Shown in pieces: positions 55,401-64,000 of a stretch of DNA of 64,000 bases (positions are counted from its first letter, which is position 1; every line of letters begins with the position of its first letter). The notes under the pieces are model-generated. The model did no database searches and was not told where the DNA came from. It saw only the letters and a list, made by a program, of their open reading frames with translations. This stretch comes from Henckelia pumila (Eukaryota; Streptophyta; Magnoliopsida; Lamiales; Gesneriaceae). The DNA is taken from assembly GCF_033568475.1 (NCBI RefSeq), contig NC_133123.1, forward strand, positions 190,687,821 through 190,751,820, given 5' to 3'. The position numbers were made by a program, and so were the translations under genes.

Positions 55401-58400
55401 CTATAGCCAACTAGTCATACTACGTAGACCCATTGCTTCGCGATGTTTGTCAAACAATGGTCCTGGCAAAGGCTTAGTAAGTGGATCAGAGATATTGTAT
55501 GCAGAGGCCACTCGTTCGACACTGATGTCTCCTCTTTCCACAATCTCCCGGATTATGTGGTATTTCCTCAGTACGTGTTTGGATCTTTGATGAGACCTTG
55601 GTTCCTTTGCTTGAGCAACGGCACCCGTGTTGTCGCAGTACACCGGGACTGGACCAACAAATTCAGGAATGACGCCCAACTCTTGGACGAAATTCCTCAT
55701 CCAAACGGCCTCTTTAGCAGCAGCTGATGCTGCAATGTATTCAGCCTCAGTGGTGGAATCCGCTGTGGTGTCCTGCTTGGAACTCTTCCAAGAGACAGCA
55801 CCGCCATTGAGCATGAACACAAATCCAGAGGTTGACTTCGAGTCATCCACATCACTTTGGAAGCTAGAGTCGGTATAGCCTTCCAGTTTGAGTTCTCGTC
55901 CTCCATAAACCATGAACATATTCTTAGTCCTTCGCAAGTACTTAAGAATGTCCTTCACGGCTTTCCAATGCATCTGACCAGGATTAGACTGATATCTGCT
56001 CGTGACACTCAGAGCAAATGCTACATCCGGTCTGGTAGATATCATCCCATACATGATACTACCTATAGCTGACGCATATGGTACATGTGTCATATTCTCT
56101 ATCTCTGCATCAGTCTTGGGACACATAGACTTGGATAGAGAAACTCCATGACACATGGGTAGATGTCCTCTCTTGGACCCATCCATTGAAAACCGTTTCA
56201 ATATGGTATCGATGTAGGTTGATTGAGTGAGTCCTATCATTCTCTTAGATCTATCCCTATAGATCTGTATCCCAAGAATGTAGGATGCCCAAATCCTTCA
56301 TCGAAAATCTACCTGATAACCATATCTTTGTTGACTGCAACATCCCTACATCATTCCCAATGAGTAGGATGTCATCAACATAAAGTACTAAGAATGTTAC
56401 CGCATCCTTAACTACTTTCTTGTACACGCAAGGTTCCTCCGGGTTCTTGATGAAACCAAAATCTTTTATTGTTTCATCAAATTTATGGTTCCAACTTCTT
56501 GATGCTTGTTTTAGACCATAAATTGATCTCTGAAGCTTGCATACCTTATGCTCGCTTCCCATGGATGTGAACCCCTCAGGCTGCTTCATATAGATTTCTT
56601 CCTTAATGTCTCCATTAAGAAAAGCAGTCTTCACATCCATCTGCCATATCTCATAGTCATACCATGCAGCTATGGCAATTAGGATTCTTATGGACTTGAA
56701 CATTGCGACTGGTGAAAAGGTTTCATCATAGTCAACTCCTTGCCTTTGAGTATAACCTTTCGCCACCAATCGCGCCTTGTAAGTCAATATCTTACCATCA
56801 GGCCCAAGCTTTCTTTTGTAGATCCATTTACACCCTATTGGAACAATTCCATCGGGAGGATCCACTAAAGACCAGACTTGGTTAGTATGCATCGAATCCA
56901 ATTCAGACTGCATAGCTTCAAGCCATAAATTCGAATCCGCATCAGAAATTGCTTCCTTGAAGCTTCTTGGATCACATCCAATGTCGGGTTCATCTTGACC
57001 CTCTTCAAGAAGAAGACCATATCGAACTGGAGGTCTAGAAGTCCTCTCGGATCTTCTAGGTGCAGGCGTGTCCAGCAATGGTTCCTGAGGTGTGGGATCG
57101 TTATTTTGTATTTCGGGTTCTTCTCGAACTTCTTCGAGTTCCATCATCTCGCCTTTCTTATCCAATAAGAACTCCTTCTCCAAGAAGGTGGCATTCCGTG
57201 AAACAAACACCTTTGTTTCAGCAGGATAATAGAAATAATATCCGATTGAATTCTTCGGATACCCCACAAAATAACACAGGCTGGATCGACTATCCAACTT
57301 ATCTCCCACTGTCCGCTTCACGTAAGCAGGACATCCCCAAATCCTCAAGTACGAATACTTAGGAGCTTTGCCATTCCATAACTCGTATGGTGTTTTGTCC
57401 ACTGCTTTAGTGTGGACGTTATTCAACAACAATACCGCCGTTTCAAGCGCATAGCCCCAAAACGAAGGTGGAAGCTCAGTGAAGCTCATCATGGATCGAA
57501 CCATGTCTAACAAAGTTCGATTACGACGCTCCGATACACCATTAAGCTGTGGTGTCATAGGAGGAGTCCACTGAGAGAGAATCCCATTCTCTTTTAGATA
57601 GTCCAAAAACTCGGTACTTAAGTATTCTCCACCTCGATCCGATCGAAGTGCTTTAATACTTTTACCTAGCTTGTTTTCTACTTCAGCCTTGAATTCTTTG
57701 AACTTTTCAAATGCTTCAGACTTATATTTCATTAAATATAAATACCCATACCTTGAATAATCGTCAGTAAAGGTAATGAAGTAGGTGTGGCCATGTTTAG
57801 TCCCAACTCTAAATGGACCACAAACATCTGTATGGATCAAATCCAACAGATTTTGACTACGCTCAGGTTTCCCCTTAAAAGGAGATTTAGTCATTTTCCC
57901 TTTTAGGCAGGATTCACAAGTAGGTAGAGAGTTAATATCAGACATATCAAACATGCCCTCTCCCACTAGCTTGTTCATCCTCCTTGAGGAAATATGACCT
58001 AGTCTAGCGTGCCAAAGGTTTGCCGGGTTTTGACTATCGATTTTCCTTTTGTTTGTTGTCGCCGGTTTATCAATATAATTTATTGGAACGTCTTTTAGTT
58101 TTAAGTTGTATAGATCGTTTTCAAGTTGTCCATTTCCAATCAAACATTCATTCTTGTAAATATTGCAAATCCCATTCACAAAATTGCAAGAATAACCATC
58201 TCTATCAAGCATAGAAATAGAAATAATGTTTTTAATTAAATCTGGCACAAATAAAACATCTCTCAACAATAATTTAAAACCATTCTGCAAAATCAAACAA
58301 ACATCTCCAATGGCCGTAGCTTCAACTCTGGAACCATTCCCGAGCCTCAGCTGGGTCTCACCCATTCTAAGCCTGCGACTTCTTGTCATCACCTGCAAAT

Positions 58401-58617
58401 CATTGCAAATGTGAGATCCACATCCGGTATCCAATACCCAAGAAGTTGTATTAAGTGACATGTTTATTTCAATATAGAACATACCCTTTGCAGTTCCTAA
58501 CTGCTCAAGATACTCCTTGCAGTTACGTTTCCAATGACCGGGTTTCTTGCAGTGATGGCAAACTTGTTTAGACTTGTCCAATTTTGCATGTAACATTTGA
58601 CCTTGAGATCATGGTCC
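55401..58617 (-). pseudogene. pol: zinc knuckle and pol of C2: protease, integrase, RT, RNase H (one frameshift)
   Basis: A frame from 58596 down to about 56280 contains the zinc knuckle CHHCKKPGHWKRNC, protease WVLDTGCGSHICN, integrase (HARLGHISS, DVCGPF, SDRGGEYLS, NGVSERRNRT) and RT through YVDDILLIGND and FSMKDLG. There five bases present in C1 are missing. The frame then resumes at 56240 and continues to 55401 with the rest of RT and RNase H (TEAEYIAAS, YCDNTGAVAQ). Unlike C1 it has no stop after CPAYVK. RNase H and the C-terminal part are intact. This is the least damaged pol in the window. Confidence 0.95.
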
Positions 58618-58800
58618 AACCATTTCTCTAGTTCGGCCAACCTTTCGGCAGTTACATCAGCCGGGGCTGTTTTCGGAGAAGCCTTTTCTAACACTTTAGA
58701 AAATCTTTTCCGAACTTAGGACAATCTTAACTTATGGAATCATTCTGTATTGTTTGCGCCAATAAGTTTGTTTTGTTGGAGAATAGAAACATGTGGATTA
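58610..58800 (-). pseudogene. gag: gag remnant of C2 with capsid deletion
   Basis: The N-terminal part is degraded (no clear start ATG, stops near 58740 and 58760) but readable, through VLEKASPK, APADVTAERLAELEKW and DHDLKVKCYM. It then jumps directly to the sequence before the zinc knuckle (DKSKQVCHHC) in another frame. In C1 about 500 bases of capsid coding lie between KCYMQ and the knuckle. A few A-rich bases at the join could be microhomology. Confidence 0.85.
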
Positions 58801-60666
58801 CTGAGATGAAACAGACAATTATCGATGATTGTTTAAGCAATTTACTAAGACATAAAATAGGCGAATTTAATTTTATGAATCTCACTCCCACTATTTTAAC
58901 GATTTCACTACCCTCTAGTGAAAACGGGAAACTTTTTCCTTAGTGAGAACATGGAGTCCAATTGACAAACTTATGGTCCCGAATAATATCAGCCAACCAT
59001 AATTCTCAAAAGGTAGAGCCCAATTGCTTCCAAAGCAACCCCATGTGTTTACCTCATGTCCAATAAGGGCCCAATAATATGACGCCGTTTAAAGTGACAT
59101 GTCAAGATGACCCATCAATATTAAGTTGTGATGGACGGTCGCCATGTGGATCCCCCAATAATATGAGCCGATCCCATGGGAGTTCCACCCAACTTAAAAC
59201 ATTTGTCGATCCAATGTACAGCTTTCCGACGGACGGGCCCCCCCAATAATATGAGCCGGACCGTATCCGCGGGTAGCATCACATACATTGACCGTTGATG
59301 GAAGGTAGGAACATTTAAACAATATTTAAATTTTCTTTATTTATCTTGATATAAATTTTAAATCATATTTAAAATGAGGGATTTTATTTATAAAAATATT
59401 TGTCTCATCATATTTAATTTATTGCATGCATTGCCGGATTCACGCAATTTATGTCTAAACATGCATACAATCATAATATCACATATTATATAGGATGATC
59501 GATTCCATTTCTAATTGACCCGTGGTTGCCAATCACGGGTCTTAGTCCAATCCTAGGTAATATGCAGTATGCAAATGCAATCCTATTACATATGCTTCCA
59601 ATTTACATTTCTTCAGTCTTCATTGTCTGCTGGGCCCACCATCTTCAAATCTTGATCTCCCACTAAATCTAATGTATTTACAATAAATAACAATGACAAG
59701 TAGGGGATACATTTTTAGGGGTTGGGAACGGGCTATAAACCAAGCCCACTTTTATTACATATGACATTCATATCGGGCCATAAACCAGGCCCATTAATAA
59801 AACCAACAATAATAAAGACAAAATGTAAATTCCTAACATACACCTACAAAATTGGTCATGGCAATCGATCATCCTTATCCAATAACATTTAATTCAAAAT
59901 TAATTTATTGGATAACATGCTGTGGCAATTCAAATTTAAACAAGATAAAATCATATTTTATATATAAAATCTCATTTCACATATAAAATCATATTTTATC
60001 TCTATATTAAATAAAATCATATTTTATCTATAAAATCCAATTTTACAAATAAAATCATATTTTACTTAATATATCATAAGATCATATCTTATTATCAATT
60101 GTACCAAAATAATTGATTTCAAAATTCAATTTACGGATAAAATATTAAAATTTTCCAAAAATTCAAATTTATCCAAAATCAATTTTAAAATTTACGGACT
60201 CGAACAATTCGATCCGAAATCTCGTGAACCAATCAAAAACAATTTTTGACCGGACCAAAAATAAAATTTTAAATATTAAAATTAATTTTAATAAAAAATA
60301 AATTTTTCTCGCGGGCCGCCCGGGACACTCCCGGGTTGGCCCGCACCCGGGGCGCGGGCCGGGGGCAGCCCGGCTGCCCCCTTAGGGCAGCAACAATTGC
60401 TGCCCTGGCGGCGCCTGGCGCCGCCGCTGGGCGGCGACGGTCGCCGCCCTGGGCGGCGACGTGCGCCCCCTTTGGGCGGCGCCGTGCGCCTCCCCCGGGG
60501 GCAGCGACCATCGCCGCCCCCTCCGGGCAGCGATCGAATCGCTGCCCGGGTTTTGCCCCGAAAAATTTTTTTTTTTTTTTATTTAAAAATATTTATTTTG
60601 TTTCAAAAACCGAGACTCAAAAATTTTGTACAATTGATTAATTCAATCGTTTGATCTGAGCAACCT
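58801..60666 (-). other. Untranslated leader of C2
   Basis: It carries the same blocks as the C1 leader in inverted order: CCCAATAATATGA motifs (59070-59260), a GGGCCATAAACCAGGCCC hairpin (59765-59800), AAAATCATATTTTAT-type repeats (59940-60070) and the GC-rich island (60309-60556). The frames of 80-101 codons in the island are compositional artefacts. Confidence 0.75.
60309..60556 (-). repeat. GC-rich island with inverted repeats in the C2 leader
   Basis: GGGCAGCGAT and ATCGCTGCCC alternate with GGGCGGCGAC/GTCGCCGCCC variants. It is about 50 bases longer than in C1 and differently arranged, so the block rearranges faster than the flanking leader. Confidence 0.75.
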
Positions 60667-60679
60667 GGCTCTGATACCA
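60667..60679 (-). other. Primer-binding site of C2 (initiator tRNA-Met)
   Basis: On the minus strand, TGGTATCAGAGCC begins one base after the 5' LTR. Confidence 0.95.
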
Positions 60680-60680
60680 C

Positions 60681-62547
60681 TGTTGGAAAAACTGGCGAGT
60701 TCCCAGACCAATTACGATTGATACCCGGTGCAGCGGAAGTTTAAAATTTTTTCATGGAACGTTTCCATGGTATGGGTATCAACCGTTCATCGATTGAATT
60801 ACGTGTGTGTATAAAATTTAAATAACAGTTAAATAAATTTTACCTCAAATCTCGCAACGAGATTAATGGACACCAACAGAACAATTCTGCTCTTGTTGTC
60901 TCTCCCTGGAACCGATGAACGCCTTCAATCAGGTCCACGAACAGAGGTTTAATCCCTCTGATAGATTGCACTAGAAAATCTATCAGAAGTTTTCTGCGAA
61001 GAGAATACACGAATTTGATTCATTATTCCTTACTGCGATTCAAAATCACAGACCGGAATTTTCTCGGGCAGAGGGAGGGAGAGGCGGCCGAAAACGTTTT
61101 TGAGAGGGGCTAGGGTTTCGAAAATCCTGTCTCAAAAATTATGACCTGTTCTGTGTAATTTCTGTACTGAAATAACTTATTTATAATGCAGGTCACTAAC
61201 ACCTTAGGGCCCATTAGTCATAAGCTGGGGCCCGACAAGCAAAGCCCACTCGTTCAGAAATTAATATAAAATTCATCGTGACTCCGATTGATGAAATGAT
61301 TTCACCAATGTGCACAGAAACCATTTCTGCACGTTTTAAAGTCAAAATAAATTTTCCTGAATCCGAATTCAGTGGTTTCCAAAAATGTCCATCCCTATGT
61401 CATTTTAGGAAATCCTACTCCCTTACTCTTATTTAAGAAGTCCAACTCCTTAGTTCATTAAATTTAACTCTTTAAATTTAACTATCTCAACGGGGATTAA
61501 AACTCCATTACACTGTGTGACCCTCAATGGTTCAGGGATACAGCTAGCCGTGGGCTCACAACTCCTTGTGACTCGGAACAACACTTTCCGACTTGCCCAA
61601 CGAATCATGGTAAAGCGCCTAGCAACATCGCCCCATGATTCCCTAGGTATCACTGATAGTGCCTACAAGAACCAGTAGATTTTGGTTAGCGTACAGTACG
61701 GTCCCTTCATCCATATATCCCGATCGAATCAACAACCATTGGTATATCGAGAGTCGCTCAAGATTCGATAACTATGCAATGCATCTTGAAGATCAAATTA
61801 GTGACATCGCATGTGCTACTAAGAAACCATTTCTTAAATCACATCAAGTACTCTGGCCAGAGATTTGTCACACTAATATCTCCTCAGATCGCATAGGATA
61901 TCCACACTCGCAAGTATGTGGTGAATCCTTGACAACAATGCATTGACTCCTATATGTGTCGTAACTGTACCCAATCTCGACACCTGATGACCCCCTCAGA
62001 GTCGGTAAACGAGTCAAAGCACAGTACTAGCATATAGAGTCTCCATGATGTTTCAAGTCGTAAGGACTAATGGTGTACAACCAAAACCGCGGACTTTATC
62101 CACTCGATAAGTGATAACCACTTGGAAAGTCCGGATAGGGTAGTTCGACTATTCATCCTATGAATATCCATTTGCATGCTTCGAACATCTCCATGTTCCC
62201 TACCAATGAAACGTGGTACTCCGCATCGCAAATGCTAGTCTCAAACTCGAGCGATCCTTATCCTTATTATCGGACGGCTCAATCGACTAGGAACGGTTTT
62301 AGAATATACAGTGACTATAAGATGTATTTCATGATAGACATCTCCATGTTCTACCACATCTTACATACACTATAGTATATTCAAGGTCTTTATCAAAACA
62401 ACAATAGTATATCACAATACAACAATATGAAGTAATATAAAGTCATTGCCATAAAAGTGTAAATAATATTAAACAAAAGATTGTTTATACAAAGAGTCAA
62501 CAAAGCCCATAGCCACACAGTTGGCTCACTGGGCACCCACTCTTACA
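60681..62547 (-). repeat. 5' LTR of C2 (right copy)
   Basis: Same length as the left copy, with one visible substitution (61193). A TATAAATA box lies near 61174 on the minus strand. It ends at 62547 next to ATAAA. Confidence 0.97.
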
Positions 62548-62552
62548 ATAAA
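62548..62552. repeat. Target-site duplication ATAAA, right of C2
   Basis: ATAAA after the LTR matches 53515-53519. Confidence 0.95.
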
Positions 62553-63122
62553 AACTGCTGGTGCATTCGTTAGACCAAAAGGCATGACTATGAATTCATA
62601 ATGGCCATACCTGGTTCTAAATGCAGTCTTAGGAATATCTTCGTCTCTAACCCTCAGTTGATGATATCCGGATCGCAAATCAATCTTCGAATATACTGAC
62701 GATCCCTGCAATTGATCAAATAAATCATCGATACGAGGTAAAGGATAGCGATTCTTTACCGTTGCTTTGTTCAATTGCCGGTAGTCAATACATAGTCTCA
62801 TCGATCCGTCCTTCTTTCTAGCAAACAATACCGGAGCACCCCAAGGAGAGACGCTCGGTCTGATATAACCCTTGGCCAACAAATCTTCAAGTTGGTCTTT
62901 CAATTCTTTCAATTCAATCGGTGCCATACGGTAAGGTGCTTTTGATATCGGCTGTGTACCTGGCATCAATTCAATACTGAAATCTACCTCTCTGTATGGT
63001 GGCAGTCCGGGAATCTCGTCAGGGAATACATCTGCAAACTCACTCACCACCGGTATATCAGTCAGTGTCGGACTAGTCTTCAATACATCAACAGCATAGA
63101 TCAGAAATCCTTTTGCTCCTTT
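62553..63122 (-). pseudogene. pol: RT N-terminal part of G2 (up to the C2 insertion)
   Basis: The frame reads [16 protein letters not shown] and [20 protein letters not shown] (protease-RT linker). The RT palm and fingers follow with [38 protein letters not shown] and [20 protein letters not shown]. It stops exactly where the C2 LTR begins, and the next residues are found at 53514 and leftward. In the same frame upstream lies the TAG at 63123-63125. Confidence 0.93.
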
Positions 63123-64000
63123 CTATAACAACTCAGTCATAGCAAGAACAGATATCAATGGAATTTTAGATCTTGATCCCTTACCATAAAATTTCCATTC
63201 ATCAGCCATATCAGGTCTGAACTTCACAATCTTCTGAAAACAGTCTACTGTAGCTCTGTACTTGGTTAACATATCAATACCGATTATGCAATCAAAATCA
63301 GACAAACCGAGTACAATACAATCAAGCTCAATCTCATGCCCCTCACACTGTAATATACAATTTCGTACATACTTCACTGATACAATACCTCGACCCAGAG
63401 GTGATGAAATAGATACAACAGTAGCTAAGGGCTCAACAGGTAATGAATGCAATGCAACAAACTGCTCAGATATAAAAGTATGCGACGCACCAGTATCAAA
63501 TAAGACATAAGCAGGATAACCATAAAGAGAACAGTTACCTGCAATCACATCATCTGGTGCCGCTTGTGCTTGCTCCTCAGTCAATGCAAACACCCTTGCT
63601 TGTTGCCTTGGAGGTTGATTCACCATCTGACCTCCTCCTCTACTCGGTGCTGCAGGCTGTGGTTGAAAAGAGTGAACTGAAGATGTAGATTGACCCACTG
63701 GTCTCGATGCTCCTGCACCCTGTGCACCTTCAGATCCTCGTTGTGGACACACTCTTGCAAAGTGTCACATCTTGTTGCAAATGTGGCAGCTTCCAAACAC
63801 CCCTCGACATTGTTCATCGGTATGGCGACCTCCACATTTGGTGCAATATACATCAGACTTCTGTCCAGCTTTAGACTGTCGGGATCCACTAGAACTAGAA
63901 GAGCTACCACCACCTGATCTCTTGAACTGTTTGCTCTTACCCTTGAATAAATTTTTCTTTCCACTGCTACTACCTCCAGCTTCAAATCGAGGTGGCTGTG
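63123..64000 (-). pseudogene. gag-pro: gag C-terminal part and protease of G2
   Basis: From the right edge: an S/G/K-rich gag tail (PPRFEAGGSSSGKKN), then two zinc knuckle-like motifs, YCTKCGGRHTDEQC and CHICNKM-stop-HFARVC. A TGA at 63765-63767 stands at the glycine before the histidine. The frame then continues as a Q/P-rich linker and protease with VLFDTGASHTFISEQF (catalytic D-T-G intact) and DCIIGIDMLTKY. It ends at TAG 63123-63125, where the frame would otherwise run on to RT. Gag and protease are continuous here, with no intron-like spacer, unlike G1. Confidence 0.9.

Larger units (their letters stand above)
53520..62547 (-). mobile_element. Ty1/copia retrotransposon C2 (9.0 kb), minus strand, very recent, gag-deleted
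   Basis: It has two LTRs of 1867 bp each, an ATAAA target duplication and the same family organisation as C1. Removing it restores the host G2 reverse transcriptase frame (APAVF then MGLMNRVFQ). I found only one difference between its LTRs (C at 54032, T at 61193). About 500 bp of gag are missing compared with C1, and pol has one frameshift. Movement must therefore have used proteins from another copy, or the gag loss happened after insertion. Confidence 0.97.
49019..64000 (-). mobile_element. Ty3/gypsy chromovirus-like element G2, minus strand, interrupted by C2, 5' part outside
   Basis: From right to left: gag zinc knuckles, protease, RT (split by C2), RNase H, integrase, chromodomain-like tail, polypurine tract and 3' LTR, all on the minus strand. 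The 5' LTR and most of gag are beyond 64000. The left border, in the Athila RT, could be 49017 or 49019, because both start TG and the target duplication cannot be checked. Stops and one frameshift make it defective, though the domains are well preserved. Confidence 0.9.

Noticed and set aside
60336..60654. Overlapping 80-101 codon frames rich in R, G, A and P
   Set aside because: They arise from the GC-rich repeat island of the C2 leader; long frames on both strands are a composition effect. The same holds for 27816-28001 in C1.

Overview
This window is angiosperm nuclear DNA, most likely from a eudicot, and it consists almost entirely of transposable elements. The evidence is Ty1/copia and Ty3/gypsy polyproteins of plant type, primer-binding sites matching plant initiator tRNA-Met (and tRNA-Asp for the Athila-like element), CACTA-type ends, and many inactivating stops and frameshifts. 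I found no host protein-coding gene, rRNA, tRNA or CRISPR array. The species cannot be named from the sequence.

Left part (1-8.3 kb): a decayed SIRE-type copia polyprotein (1-4428, +) is followed by the integrase/chromodomain end of a Ty3/gypsy element with the start of its 3' LTR (4661-about 6590, +). Next come a CACTA-like remnant (about 6770-7537) and the 3' end of a minus-strand gypsy-family element, called F1 here (7538-8316).

Middle part (8.3-40.6 kb): a full-length Ty3/gypsy element G1 (8317-19201, +, TSD ATATT, LTRs of about 3 kb) sits inside F1, which resumes at 19207. A further LTR fragment, G3 (about 19627 onward), is split by a 16.7-kb minus-strand element F (20590-37256, TSD GCCCC). 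F has 1.6-kb LTRs but an interior of about 4 kb with no recognisable protein, so it is LARD-like. F is itself interrupted by a full-length copia element C1 (25838-35279, +, TSD TATCT). Then come another LTR fragment and a decayed plus-strand gypsy integrase (38377-39218) leading into an F-family 3' LTR (39231-40630).

Right part (40.6-64 kb): a deep nest. A CACTA-like element (from 40631) appears to have received an Athila-type gypsy element (45487-49016, +, tRNA-Asp PBS). That was interrupted in its reverse transcriptase by a minus-strand chromovirus-like gypsy element G2 (49019 to beyond 64000). G2 was in turn split in its reverse transcriptase by a copia element C2 (53520-62547, -, TSD ATAAA). 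The two LTRs of C2 differ at only one position that I could find, so C2 is the youngest insertion.

Most notable observations: arrays of a 15-bp palindrome (TTCGGA-NNN-TCCGAA) upstream of the TATA box in the F-family LTRs; the large non-coding, internally repetitive interior of F; a GT-AG intron candidate exactly at the gag-protease junction of G1; a gag deletion in the very young C2; and GC-rich, self-complementary leaders in C1 and C2. All coding regions are broken, so nothing here is expected to be autonomously active as it stands. I see no sign of a non-transposon novel system.
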